From positions 3,310,001 to 3,374,000 of the forward strand of contig NZ_CP051428.1 in NCBI RefSeq assembly GCF_012676905.1: a DNA stretch of 64,000 nucleotides. The letters are read 5' to 3'. Shown here piece by piece: positions 8,452 to 17,206 of this stretch. Each line of letters starts with the position of its first letter. Positions within the stretch are counted from its first letter, which is position 1. Under the pieces are notes generated by a model, which worked only from the letters and a program-made list of their open reading frames with translations, did no database searches and was not told the DNA's origin. Origin of the DNA: Paenibacillus albicereus. Lineage in GTDB: Bacteria > Bacillota > Bacilli > Paenibacillales > Paenibacillaceae. The position numbers and the translations under genes are program-made.

Positions 8452-8652
8452 ATGGTTTTTTTGGGATTAATGCTGATTGGCTTTGGCATCACAACTTGGT
8501 TTTATCCAGAAAAAACATGGAAATTCACAATTGGATGGACGACAGACGACGGAACCGAGCCATCCGACTCGTACATCCTATATTTAAAAACCCTGTCGGT
8601 TATCTTCATCTTCATCGGGTCCATGGGAACGGCGGTTTCCTTCTTTGGGTAA
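8452..8652 (+). CDS. Small membrane protein, DUF6199-like
   Basis: 66-residue protein with two predicted membrane helices (about 1-16 and 46-64) around a short loop. The loop WFYPEKTWKFTIGWTTDDG followed by EPSDSYILYLK resembles the DUF6199 family of small Gram-positive membrane proteins; this is from memory of the motif. ATG at 8452 has GAAAGGGG 8 bases upstream; an earlier in-frame ATG at 8416 lacks a ribosome site. Base use is more AT-rich than the neighbours. Function unknown. Confidence 0.65.
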   Translation: MVFLGLMLIGFGITTWFYPEKTWKFTIGWTTDDGTEPSDSYILYLKTLSVIFIFIGSMGTAVSFFG

Positions 8653-8724
8653 TGAGGTTTGATCGACTGAATCTTCCCATCTTCCCTCGCAACCTTCGCT
8701 GCCTAAAGCTCCCATCTGCCGATG

Positions 8725-8925
8725 AAGCAACTCTAACGAAACTCAGAGACGCTATTCGGCTAAAAACAGCCTTCCATATGTTCTAACGAAACTCACGATC
8801 GCTATTGTGCCGGATTAGCCGCAAAATTGGCGTTTCAGCCTCCAATAGCGCTCCTCCGTTTCGTTACATTTTCAATCGTGCCCTTTTGAGACGAATAGCG
8901 TTCGTGAGTTTCGTTAGCGCTCGCA
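8725..8925. repeat. Intergenic repeat family with CTAACGAAACTC motif
   Basis: CTAACGAAACTC followed by a CGCTATT-type tail occurs at 8733 and 8783 (50-bp period). An inverted copy (AATAGCGTTCGTGAGTTTCGTTAGCG) ends the block near 8900-8925, and a middle segment (AATAGCGCTCCTCCGTTTCGTTA) is a further diverged inverted copy. The whole block could fold into one long imperfect hairpin. No coding signal was seen. A related block is at 63640-63800. Confidence 0.6.
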
Positions 8926-9078
8926 GCCCAGGCACCGACGCCATGCCGGCTCGTCGAGCTCATGCCAACCTAACTTTTGCTACAGCCACCACTCCCATTG
9001 TCTCTCACCGCCCCTCTTCTTCTCACTCCCCTGCTGCCCGACTCCTTTGCCTTGAAAACAAAGCTTCCATGAAAGCAA

Positions 9079-9107
9079 AAACGAAGCGGAATGGCTCCGC
9101 TTCGTTT
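9079..9107. terminator. Hairpin, possible bidirectional terminator
   Basis: AAACGAAGCGGA and TCCGCTTCGTTT form a perfect 12-bp stem with loop ATGGC, preceded by AAAA. It precedes a tandem repeat in a region between convergent genes. Confidence 0.5.
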
Positions 9108-9114
9108 CGTGAGA

Positions 9115-9340
9115 TGGCTTCGTTGCTTCAAACGGTCTCGTTCCTTCAAACGGCTTCGTTGCTTCAGACAAACTCGTTGCTTCAAACGGCTTCGTTGCTT
9201 CAGACAAACTCGTTCCTTCAGACAAACTCGTTCCTTCAGACAAACTCGTTCCTTCAGACAAACTCGTTCTTTAGACAAACTCGTTCCTTCAGACACACTC
9301 GTTCCTTCAGACAAACTCGTTGCTTCAGACGACTTGTTTG
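9115..9340. repeat. Tandem array of 18-bp units
   Basis: About a dozen imperfect copies of CAGACAAACTCGTTCCTT and variants (CAAACGGCTTCGTTGCTT). The array lies downstream of the four-gene operon and of the small membrane gene. It creates open frames in several frames on both strands (for example runs of SLLQTN), which I take as by-products. From 9341 to 9480 I see only diverged CTTCG-rich sequence. Confidence 0.8.
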
Positions 9341-9480
9341 TTTCAACCGGCTCCGCTTCGTATCGCCTAATCGCTTCGTTTCGCCGGCTCCGCTCCGCTT
9401 CGTGTCGTCGTCCAGCCCGATACGGCCCTCTAGTCCGCTCCTCTCCCGTCCTCCGCCCCGTCGCTCTTCCGATGTCTTCC

Positions 9481-12400
9481 TCAAAAAGCCGGCTGATCGT
9501 TCCTTTGGACCGCGATCACGTATCCGATGTCCACCAGCATCGCGGCGGCCTTTTCCGCCGTGCTGATGCCGAGCAGGATCGTCTTCGTCTCCGGCTCGTC
9601 GTCGAGCACCGCCGCCGAGGCCAGCATCGAGCCGGTATAGTCGAAGAAATTGTCGACCCACAGCAACGACTCCGCGGTCTGCATGCCGCGTACGGCCGGA
9701 TTTTCCGACTTGCGCTCCTCGTCGATCAGGATGCCGAAGGCCGCCGTGCGCAGCACGGTGCGGACCCCCGTGCAGACGAGATCGAGGGCCGCATTCGCCT
9801 TCGCGAGCTTTTGGAATGCGGCCGACTCGAGATCGCTGTACTTGTCCGTCAGCGAAGCGAGCGCCGGCACGAGCGCCTTGGCCGACATGAACGAGGAGAT
9901 CGCGAGGTTCGTGTCGTCGATCGCCTCCACCGCGTCCCCGCGGTTCGTGCGCCGGCTCATCGCCTCGACCGCCGTGCCGATGCCTTGGACCGCTACGCCG
10001 AAAAACATCGCGGGCTTGGACGGCTTGGCATCGTCGCTCGCCTGCTGGGCCCAGGCATAGGCCGCGGCTCCCGCCTTGAGGAAGGCTCCGATCAGCCCGC
10101 CGATCCAGCTGAACCGGTTCAGCGCCGAGAAGCCGGACTGCGCCGTGACGTTGCCGAAGGCAAGCGGCACGACCTCGCCTTTTGCGAGCGGCGCTTCGCC
10201 GACGATCAGCTTGTAGCCGATCGTCGCCGGCACGGAGAGCAGCAGCAGCATGCCGTCGATCAGCGAGAAGGAGGCATCGACATGCGTGCCCGGCGCGACG
10301 AGCTCGACGAGCTTTTCCACGAACGGGAACCGGACTTGGGCGAACAAGGCGTCGCGCAGCGCCCCCATCAGCGCGTCCATCAGGTCGAGCGAGCGCAGCA
10401 CGAGAGCTTGCAGCCCTTCGAGCAGCCCCTCCGCCGCATCGGCCGCCACGGCCGCCGCCGCATCGCGGAACGTCTCCAGCGACAGGCCCGACCGTCCCGG
10501 CAGCTTGCCGCCGAACAGCGCCGACAGGTCCGCCTCGACCCGGCTCCAGGTGTCGATCAGCGCCTGCGCCTCGTCGGACACCAGCCCTTCGATGAACGTC
10601 TCCAGCGCCTGGATCATCTCTGCCGCCGGATCGGGTCCGTCGATGTGCACGATCTCGCCGACCGCGTCGTCGAGCTTGCGGCGCACCCAGCTGACGACGC
10701 TGTTGCCGGTGATGGCGTCGATGAACTCGCGCACCGGCGATGCGGCCCCCTCCAGCTTGTCCTGGAGGCTCTCGCCCGGTGCCGGCGGGCTGGGCTGGAA
10801 CGCCGCTCCCCCCTCCGGCCGCCAGCTGTCAAGCGCCAGCATCGCCGAGCGGAATCCGCTCTCCACAGTCGGCTTGAGCGCGGCGACCCGGCTGCGCACA
10901 TAGCCGAGCGCGTCGTCGACCGCCTCCTTCATGGCGTCGCGGACGATCAGCACGTCTTCCCAGCTGAACAGGAACTTGAGGAACTGCCATACCTTGTCGA
11001 GCCCCGTCTCCACCTGCTGCCACAGCCAGCGGAAGAAGCCCGCCGCCTCCTCGAGGCAGCTCAGCGCGAACCGCTTGATCTTGCCGCCGAGCTCGCAGAC
11101 GAAGTGCAGCGCGTCCTCCGCCTTGTGCAGCACGAACGTCCACGCTTCCTCGGCCCGATGCGCCAGTCCCTCGAAAAAGTCCGCCACCGTATGGCCGAGC
11201 TGGACGAAAAAGCTCTCCGCGCTCTCCGCCGCCTGCACGAGGCGGCCGATGACGCTGTCGTCCGCGGCCCGCACGCCGCCGCGGCCGTCGGCGACGATGC
11301 CCCAGCGGTAGCCGTCCGGCACGGACGAGGCGGCGATCGCCGAGCGGTACGGGTCTCCGGCCGCGCTGCGCCGGATCGTCCAGGAGCTGCCGCTCGGACC
11401 GGCGGCGAGCTGCGCGCCTTGGCGCAGCGCGTCGGCGACGGCGTCGGCCTGATCCGCGCCCGATCCGGAGCGCCAGGCATCCGGCAGCAGCGGCTGCTCG
11501 CCGCCGGGCATCGCCACCGTCGCCGAGCGCAGCTCCGCTCCGGTCAGGCCGGCGAACCGCTCCAGCGCGGCCGCCGCCGGCTGCAGGTCAAGATGGCCGT
11601 CCAGCCCGTCGACCGTCAGCCGGTAGGACGGCGGTGCAAGCGACTGGACGCGGCTGTACAGAGCGATGCCGCCATCCAGGCCGGTGACGGCCTGCGCCGA
11701 CGCTCCCGGTCCGATGAACGCCGGCCGGCTGCCGAGCAGGATGTTCGTCGGGGCGGACGCCTCGACCTGCACGGCGACGCCCGGACGCGGCTCGCCCGTC
11801 GAAGGCTCGACGACGCGCAGCGTGACGGCGTAGCAGGCAGAGGCGATCATCGCGGCCGGGTCCTGCACGCGCAGCTCCGTTTCCTGCCAGCTGCGGCCGT
11901 CCGCCGCCTGGGCGATCAGTCCCGCTCCGCCGCCGGCGTACACCGCCAGCACGGAGGAGCGCAGGCTGCCGTCGCCCATCGCCGGAGCCATTTCCAGCAC
12001 GCCGGTCCGCACGAGCAGCGGCGCCAGCCAGCCGCCGCCTGCGTCCTGGGCGGCCGTCAGCAGGCCTCCGTCCTGAAGGAGGCACCAGACGCTCGTCGCC
12101 TTGCCGCCTGCGGAGGGACGGTCGGCCAGGCACAGATCAGCCAGCGCCGGCGCGGCCTCGGGGGCGACGACGGCCGTGACGGCAGCCTGCTCGGCGTTGT
12201 CCTGCTCGTCCGCCGTGAGCAGGCTGACGCCGCTGCCGCCGACGTACAGGTCGGTGCCGTCCGTTCCGGTCAGTCCGGTCTCCAGCAGGCGGGCTCCCGC
12301 CGGGCAAGGCAGCGGCACGACGGGCGGCACGGTCGCCGCATGACCGGAGTCGTCATAGTCGGGAAACGGACGGAACGCCAGCGAGTCGGTGCCGCTGCCC

Positions 12401-13128
12401 GTGCCGAGCACGTACAAGCCCGGTCCGTAGGTCGGGTGCACCCCCGCCTCGAAGTCATAGATTTCATCCAGCGTCGTCGCCGGATTGAACACGAGCGCGT
12501 CGGCGAAGCTCGCCGCTCCGCCGCTCCGGAGCAGATAGAGCAGGTCGCCCGCTCCGCCGTGTCCCGCCAGCACAGCCGTCCAGCTGCCGTCGCCCTCGTC
12601 CAGCACGCGGATCGCCTCGACGCGCCGCCCTTCCCTCGTCCCGCCGTCGGTCCAGGCGAGCGTCTCCCAGGCGGTGGCGGCGCTGCTCAGGCCGAATGCC
12701 GTCCAGATCCGGCTCGCGCCCGTACCGCCAGGCTCCTCCGTCGCGACTGTCAGCGCGATCCGGTCGTCCTCCGTCCAGGCCGCGCCGATCGCCTGCACCC
12801 GCGGCGCTCCGCTCCCGGTGCGGCCCGGCGTCAGCTCGACGCTTTGCCAGCCGTCCGGCGACTCGAGGTCGCGCCGCGCCAGGAACAGCTCGCCGTCCGT
12901 GCCGATGCTCAGCAGCATCGGCAGCACGGCGCCGCCGCGATGATCCGGCAGCGAAAGAACCCGCCGCTGGTACCGCCCGACCTCCGCCGGATCGGCCAGC
13001 GCCTCCGGTCCGAATACGCGCGCCTGCTCATAGTGGTCGATGATATCCGAGCTGACCGTGAAGCTCCAGTCCGCGCCCGAGGCGTCCTTCGCCGAGAACG
13101 CCTCCACGCGGGGCTGCTTGTCTGCCAT
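9481..13128 (-). CDS. Large uncharacterised propeller-like and helical protein
   Basis: 1215 residues, last gene of a four-gene operon. I do not recognise a named family. The first 430 residues are a series of beta-rich blocks with Trp/Asp and ending strands, suggesting a beta-propeller (PMLLSIGTDGELFLARRD, WTAVLAGHGGAGDLLYLLR). About 435-515 looks like an immunoglobulin-like or carboxypeptidase-regulatory fold (VTLRVVEPSTGEPRPGVAVQVEA). About 590-720 is a long amphipathic helical region (VADFFEGLAHRAEEAWTFV ... FLKFLFSWEDVLIVRDAM), and the rest is alpha-helical with hydrophobic stretches. No signal peptide. ATG at 13128 has GAAGGGAGAGG upstream; ATG at 13134 is an alternative. It begins 29 bases after the previous gene. 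The FLFSWEDV block reminds me of large orphan proteins of soil bacteria and fungi; that is unverified memory. Confidence 0.75.
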   Translation of the reverse strand: MADKQPRVEAFSAKDASGADWSFTVSSDIIDHYEQARVFGPEALADPAEVGRYQRRVLSLPDHRGGAVLPMLLSIGTDGELFLARRDLESPDGWQSVELTPGRTGSGAPRVQAIGAAWTEDDRIALTVATEEPGGTGASRIWTAFGLSSAATAWETLAWTDGGTREGRRVEAIRVLDEGDGSWTAVLAGHGGAGDLLYLLRSGGAASFADALVFNPATTLDEIYDFEAGVHPTYGPGLYVLGTGSGTDSLAFRPFPDYDDSGHAATVPPVVPLPCPAGARLLETGLTGTDGTDLYVGGSGVSLLTADEQDNAEQAAVTAVVAPEAAPALADLCLADRPSAGGKATSVWCLLQDGGLLTAAQDAGGGWLAPLLVRTGVLEMAPAMGDGSLRSSVLAVYAGGGAGLIAQAADGRSWQETELRVQDPAAMIASACYAVTLRVVEPSTGEPRPGVAVQVEASAPTNILLGSRPAFIGPGASAQAVTGLDGGIALYSRVQSLAPPSYRLTVDGLDGHLDLQPAAAALERFAGLTGAELRSATVAMPGGEQPLLPDAWRSGSGADQADAVADALRQGAQLAAGPSGSSWTIRRSAAGDPYRSAIAASSVPDGYRWGIVADGRGGVRAADDSVIGRLVQAAESAESFFVQLGHTVADFFEGLAHRAEEAWTFVLHKAEDALHFVCELGGKIKRFALSCLEEAAGFFRWLWQQVETGLDKVWQFLKFLFSWEDVLIVRDAMKEAVDDALGYVRSRVAALKPTVESGFRSAMLALDSWRPEGGAAFQPSPPAPGESLQDKLEGAASPVREFIDAITGNSVVSWVRRKLDDAVGEIVHIDGPDPAAEMIQALETFIEGLVSDEAQALIDTWSRVEADLSALFGGKLPGRSGLSLETFRDAAAAVAADAAEGLLEGLQALVLRSLDLMDALMGALRDALFAQVRFPFVEKLVELVAPGTHVDASFSLIDGMLLLLSVPATIGYKLIVGEAPLAKGEVVPLAFGNVTAQSGFSALNRFSWIGGLIGAFLKAGAAAYAWAQQASDDAKPSKPAMFFGVAVQGIGTAVEAMSRRTNRGDAVEAIDDTNLAISSFMSAKALVPALASLTDKYSDLESAAFQKLAKANAALDLVCTGVRTVLRTAAFGILIDEERKSENPAVRGMQTAESLLWVDNFFDYTGSMLASAAVLDDEPETKTILLGISTAEKAAAMLVDIGYVIAVQRNDQPAF

Positions 13129-13157
13129 ATCCATCCCTCTCCCTTCTAGGTCGCGCC

Positions 13158-14723
13158 TCAAGGCGCCTTGTAGATCGCGTCCAGCAGCAGGTCGCCCGTC
13201 TCGCCGGAGAACCGGAAGTTCTGGAAGGCGAACGCGCCTCCGCCGGGCGGTACGAAGCTGTGCTGCGACAGGTCGAGCTCAAGCTTCGAGAATGCCTGCC
13301 GGAGGCCGCTTTCCAGCTCCCCGACGATGTCGCTGGCGGAGCGGGTCATGATTTCCAGCAGCGTGCCGCCCGTAATGCCGAGCAGCTTCGGTATTTCCGA
13401 GAACGCCTCCTCGACCTTGCCGAAGCCGCTCGCTTCGTTTCGGGTCGTATGGAAATCGCCGAACGAATAGTCGAACTGCGGATCGAGGCGGAACGCGCTC
13501 GTGCCTCCCGGCGTCGACAGGGCGACGCTGCCCGTGATCGGGGCTTCTCCAGCCGCGTCGAGCTTGGCCGTCTCCATGCCGGCAGGGCCGAGCGTGTGCT
13601 CTCTGTAGATGAAGGAGCAGTAGACGCGGCCGGTGACGTCCATCGACGCGCTTCCCGGACGGATCGCCACGTTCAGCTCGAAGCCTTTGGTCAGGTCGAT
13701 GATGTGGTCGATGATGTCGCGGCTGCGGTTCGACTGGCTCTCCTCGCGTTGGAAGCGTCGGTTCAAGCCGTCCGCCTGCGGCTGCAGGCCGCCGAGCGCC
13801 TTGGCGAACTGGGGCATGAGGTAGTTGTCCACGAATACTTCCTTGCGGATCGCGAGCAGTCCGGAGACGAGCCCCTTGGAGCCGTCCAGCATCGCGGGAT
13901 CGATCCAGCGGTCCTGGAGCGCGACGCGCGCGCCGTCCCGGTCGGCCGGCAGCGGACGGCCGGCGAGCGCGCCCAGGTAGCTGAGCGTGCTCGCGGCGGG
14001 CGCTTCCGGCACTGCATGCACGTCGAATACGAAGTCGGTCAGCGCGAATGTCGGAAGCTGCTGCTGGCCCGCGTTGCGGCGCACGACCGTACCGAGCAGG
14101 AAGTCGTCCGAATCGCCCGACTGCAGCAGGCCGCCGAGCAGCGACAGCGCCTTCACGCGCGCCGCTTGCGGCACGTCCGGCGGGATGTTCACGTCGTGGT
14201 TGTCGGCCATCAGCAGGTTCGCGTTCGTCAGCTCCAGGAACAGATACTCGATGGAGAACACGTCATCCGGCAAGCCGGCCTGCTGCATGGCCGAGCCGAT
14301 CAAGTTCTGCGCCGTCTGGGCGCCGGCCGGGTCGATCGCGCGCAGCGCTTCGAGATCGACCGGCTTTTTGTCCAGGTCGGTGAGGAAGGACACGCTCCAG
14401 TTGTCGATCGGCGCCACGGCGGCCTCGTCGTTGTCCTCATCGTAATAGGTGACGGTGCCGCTCTGCAGCGTCAGCGTCACTTTCACCTGCGCCAGCTTGG
14501 CGTCCGGCACGTTCAAGTCGACGCGCAGCGGGGCCAGCGTCGCCGTCAGGCCGTACGGCGACGGGGTGCCGTCCTTCTTGAGCGGATACAACTTCAGCGT
14601 CTCGTCGAGCTGGCGCCGTCTTTTCCAGGCTTTCCAGGCGTAGCCGAGCTGGCTGTCGAGGCTCGTCTGAGCGAGCGCCAGGCACAGGTCGAAGTCGGTC
14701 AGGGCGTTGCGGCTGTCGGTCAT
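13158..14723 (-). CDS. Uncharacterised 521-residue beta-rich protein
   Basis: Third gene of the four-gene operon. No signal peptide or membrane helix is seen. It starts MTDSRNALTDFDLCLALAQT, then a segment of amphipathic beta strands (LTATLAPLRVDLNV, VKVTLTLQSGTVTYYD), a middle region with FLELTNANLLMADNHD, and a C-terminal beta-rich part ending in FSGETGDLLLDAIYKAP. The opening and the repeated long strands recall TULIP-type lipid-binding proteins (the OrfX/P47 fold), but I cannot confirm this from sequence alone. ATG at 14723 has AGGAGT 11 bases upstream. It is separated by 65 bases from the membrane-protein gene and 29 bases from the large gene, so co-transcription is likely. Confidence 0.75.
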   Translation of the reverse strand: MTDSRNALTDFDLCLALAQTSLDSQLGYAWKAWKRRRQLDETLKLYPLKKDGTPSPYGLTATLAPLRVDLNVPDAKLAQVKVTLTLQSGTVTYYDEDNDEAAVAPIDNWSVSFLTDLDKKPVDLEALRAIDPAGAQTAQNLIGSAMQQAGLPDDVFSIEYLFLELTNANLLMADNHDVNIPPDVPQAARVKALSLLGGLLQSGDSDDFLLGTVVRRNAGQQQLPTFALTDFVFDVHAVPEAPAASTLSYLGALAGRPLPADRDGARVALQDRWIDPAMLDGSKGLVSGLLAIRKEVFVDNYLMPQFAKALGGLQPQADGLNRRFQREESQSNRSRDIIDHIIDLTKGFELNVAIRPGSASMDVTGRVYCSFIYREHTLGPAGMETAKLDAAGEAPITGSVALSTPGGTSAFRLDPQFDYSFGDFHTTRNEASGFGKVEEAFSEIPKLLGITGGTLLEIMTRSASDIVGELESGLRQAFSKLELDLSQHSFVPPGGGAFAFQNFRFSGETGDLLLDAIYKAP

Positions 14724-14788
14724 CGTTTTTTGCACTCCTTTAATTGGAAATGGGGGATGCGCGAAAGGGAAGGAAGGGGCGGCTCGGT

Positions 14789-16144
14789 TCAATCGCCCGC
14801 CGTCTGCGTGCGGTCGACGGTCTTGCTGGCGAGATAGCCCGCGTGGCTGATGCCGAGCACGGCGAGAAAGCCTTGCCCCAGCGTCGGCAGCTGCCCGAGC
14901 TCCTCCGCCGGGACGGTGCCGAACAGCTGGAGCAGCAGCACGCTGTAGGCGGCTGCGCCGACGAGGGTGAAAAAGAACAGCTGCAGCTTGGCCAGATCCA
15001 CGTAGCCCGCCGTCTTGAGCTCCTCGCCCTGGAACAGGTCGTTCCACGCCGCATCCTGGAACCGCGGCTTGGCGAGCAGGATGCCGTCCCCGGCCGCCAC
15101 CTGCTCCGGATCGAGCTTGGCCGCCGCGGCCGGGTCCGGCTGCTTGTCCTGCTTCTGCGCATGGATGACGGGAGCGGCGACGAGCGAGGTGACGCTGATG
15201 CCCATGAGCGCCCACAGCTGCCAGTCCATGTCGATCTGCAGCGCCGCCGTCGGGTCCGCCAGGCCGTAGGCGCGCAGCGAGGCCGCCGTATAGTAGGCGG
15301 ACAGCAGCAGCACCGTCCAGATGACGGTCTGGAAGCGGGACAGGCTCATGACGTTGCGTTCATTGACGAGCAGCCCGCGATACCGGCCGGTCAGCCGCTT
15401 GCTGACGAGCGCGCACAGCAGCGCCAGCAGCAGTCCGTGTCCGGCCCAGAGCGCTCCTTGGCCCTCGCTGAGCGACTCCTTCAGCTCGGCGAGCCGCTCG
15501 GAATCGAGCGGGCCGGCGGGGGAGGCGGCCGGTGGGGAGACGGCCGGCGGAGAGACGGTTAGCGGGGAGACGGGCGGGGAAGACGGGGGCGGATCAACGG
15601 TGACGGTAGTGGAGGCTGCCAGGGTGCCCGGCGGGGAGGACGGGGCGGCTGCCAGGATGCCCGGCGGGGAAGCCAGGGCGGCTCCCAGGGTGCCCGTCAA
15701 GGGGGCCAGGGCGGCTGCCAGGGTGCCCATCGGGGAGGCCAGGGCGGCTCCCAGGGTGCCGGCTCCTGCAAGGTCGGCGCCGACACGCTCGACGGCCTGA
15801 ATCATGCCGGAGTCGAGCGTGCTTGCCGTCGAATCCGCTCCGATGGACGCTGCGCTTGCCTCGCTTCCAAAATCGGATGCACTCGTTCCTTGGGGGGAGC
15901 CGAGCAGCCGGGCGACGGCGGTTTTGGCCGCCTGCCGATCCTTCAGCTCATCGGCCGTCACGGGAGGCCCGTCGGTCCGGCCGCGATCGAGCTCGGCGAT
16001 GAGCATCCGCGTCTGCGTCTTGGTGAGGTTGTACGCCGTGACGAGCGGCGGCAGCAGCGCCAGCGCGAGCACGAGCAGCGTGATCGCCGCCGGCAGCGCC
16101 GCGCCGCGGATCGGCCGCGGCGGCTTGCGAAGCGTCGGCTCCAT
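14789..16144 (-). CDS. Uncharacterised multi-pass membrane protein
   Basis: 451 residues, second gene of the operon; its ATG lies only 6 bases after the stop of the Rv2525c-like gene. Layout: one N-terminal membrane helix (about 14-37, AAITLLVLALALLPPLVTAY), a low-complexity Ala/Pro/Ser linker (about 85-215) built from 11-residue repeats (GTLAAALASPM-like), then four hydrophobic segments, including RNVMSLSRFQTVIWTVLLLS, LWALMGISVTSLVAAPVI and LFFFTLVGAAAYSVLLL. A conserved-looking charged segment (KPRFQDAAWNDLFQGEE) lies between the last helices. I do not recognise the family. The membrane location makes it a plausible anchor or export partner for the other three products. Confidence 0.75.
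   Translation of the reverse strand: MEPTLRKPPRPIRGAALPAAITLLVLALALLPPLVTAYNLTKTQTRMLIAELDRGRTDGPPVTADELKDRQAAKTAVARLLGSPQGTSASDFGSEASAASIGADSTASTLDSGMIQAVERVGADLAGAGTLGAALASPMGTLAAALAPLTGTLGAALASPPGILAAAPSSPPGTLAASTTVTVDPPPSSPPVSPLTVSPPAVSPPAASPAGPLDSERLAELKESLSEGQGALWAGHGLLLALLCALVSKRLTGRYRGLLVNERNVMSLSRFQTVIWTVLLLSAYYTAASLRAYGLADPTAALQIDMDWQLWALMGISVTSLVAAPVIHAQKQDKQPDPAAAAKLDPEQVAAGDGILLAKPRFQDAAWNDLFQGEELKTAGYVDLAKLQLFFFTLVGAAAYSVLLLQLFGTVPAEELGQLPTLGQGFLAVLGISHAGYLASKTVDRTQTAGD
15520..15765 (-). repeat. In-frame minisatellite inside the membrane-protein gene
   Basis: Four to five copies of a 33-bp unit (start GCCAGGGTGCCC, from about 15617) followed by shorter GGGGAGACGGCCGGCGGAGA-like repeats near 15525-15580. 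Both encode Ala/Pro/Ser-rich linker and keep the frame (33 bp is 11 codons). Confidence 0.82.
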
Positions 16145-16150
16145 CGGCCG

Positions 16151-16798
16151 TTACCCGTTCGGCGAGGCGATGCGGAAGCCGCCGCCGTCGCCGCTCGATT
16201 CGTTCGTATCGACCGATATGCCGCAAACGGTCGTGCTTTGCAGCTGCCGCAGGCTCCAGCCGGCGAACGCCTCGTGACCTCGCCAGCCTCGCGATTCCGC
16301 CAGCCAGGCGTAGGCGACCTGCGGGTGCTCGGCACGGATGCGGCCGCAGGTGAGGCCGGAGCCGTAGATGCCGACCGCGTATGGCTTGCCGCCTTTGCGG
16401 GCCGCTTCCGCCCCTTCCGCTTGCACCGACTCGATGACGCCTCTGATGTAGTCGCGCACCGGACCGTTCAGGTCCGCATCCGACGCGTCATAGTCGACCG
16501 TGAAGTAGATGGGCGTGCCTCCCGGCTGGCCGATGGCCTTGCGGGCGTAGGCCGCCGCGTCGGCGCCGTCCCTTCTTCCCGCTTCGGCGCTGAAATAAGA
16601 CGCGCTTGTCGGAAAGCCGTTCTCCCACACGGCGACGATGTAAAGCCCCTCCGTGCTCAGGGCGGCAGCCTCCTCCCTCGTCAAATTTTTCTGCGGCCGG
16701 TTGCGGTTGTAGTAGCGCCCGACAAACTCGTACCCCGCTTCGCGAATCGCCTTCGCCAGCGAGTGGCAGTTGACTGCCGTGTCGATTCCTTTCGCCAT
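16151..16798 (-). CDS. Rv2525c-like glycoside-hydrolase-fold protein (DUF1906)
   Basis: 215-residue protein, first gene of the four-gene operon. It begins KGIDTAVNC and continues AIREAGYEFVGRYYNRN, then LYIVAVWENG, IYFTVDYDA, AVGIYGSG and YAWLAES; this succession of strand-end Asp/Glu residues is that of the Rv2525c-like/DUF1906 barrel related to GH25 lysozymes. Members are thought to act on cell-wall glycans, though activity is rarely shown. No signal peptide is present, so export would need another route. ATG at 16798 is preceded by GAGGAGAC; a 5' extension of 89 codons reads into the IS-flanking region and is rejected. A putative promoter with CATACTATA lies just upstream, but no clear -35 is seen. 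Confidence 0.82.
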   Translation of the reverse strand: MAKGIDTAVNCHSLAKAIREAGYEFVGRYYNRNRPQKNLTREEAAALSTEGLYIVAVWENGFPTSASYFSAEAGRRDGADAAAYARKAIGQPGGTPIYFTVDYDASDADLNGPVRDYIRGVIESVQAEGAEAARKGGKPYAVGIYGSGLTCGRIRAEHPQVAYAWLAESRGWRGHEAFAGWSLRQLQSTTVCGISVDTNESSGDGGGFRIASPNG

Positions 16799-17206
16799 CG
16801 TTCTGTCTCCTCGTATAGTATGTTTTGAAAGCTTTTGAAGGCTAGCTTCCAGCCCCCGAGGGAGCTGGAAAACGCCTTCCAAATTCCCAGTGCTTCGTTC
16901 TTTGAAAATTGAAATGGGACTGGACTTTCCGGCATGCCTCTGGACAATGGAACGTAGGGTCCATTCGGGGAAATTCTTTTGTCTCCTGTAGCATCGTCTA
17001 CATCCAAAGTCTGTTTCTCCGGTACGCGTCTGAGCTTCTGACCCGCTGGCCGTTCCCTTCGACACCCCATGCCCGGCTTAGCAAACCGGGGCAGCTCATG
17101 GACCGAAGCGTGTTCTTATAGGCGAGGGTGATTGATCTGCGTGTGCGCCGGAGGCATCCCGGAGCGTCCATTCCCTGAATCCCCTATAGAGAGGAGGAAT
17201 TCTATT
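16799..17206 (+). other. Non-coding leader of the IS110 element, candidate bridge RNA region
   Basis: 408 bases between the operon start and the transposase. The part nearest the transposase (about 16900-17200) has no credible gene but several short inverted repeats, e.g. GCCCGGCTTAGCAAACCGGGGC near 17072-17093 (partial pairing). IS110-family elements encode a bridge RNA in a flanking non-coding region, usually on this side in the IS110 subgroup. The assignment here rests on position only. The exact left end of the element could not be fixed; AATTCCCAGT near 16882 resembles AATTTCCCAGTT near 18477 on the far side. Confidence 0.35.

Noticed and set aside
9091-13149. A plus-strand open frame of 1352 codons opposite the large operon gene
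   Set aside because: Antisense to a frame with ribosome site, operon context and normal protein composition. It begins inside an 18-bp tandem array. Similar long shadows at 26310-29294 (minus), 46103-49069, 55253-58261 and 58374-61100 (plus) were rejected for the same reason.
13158-14723. Assignment of the 521-residue protein as an OrfX/P47-type toxin accessory protein
   Set aside because: Only a loose resemblance in strand pattern. No neighbouring toxin gene with a zinc protease motif is present, so I kept it as unknown.
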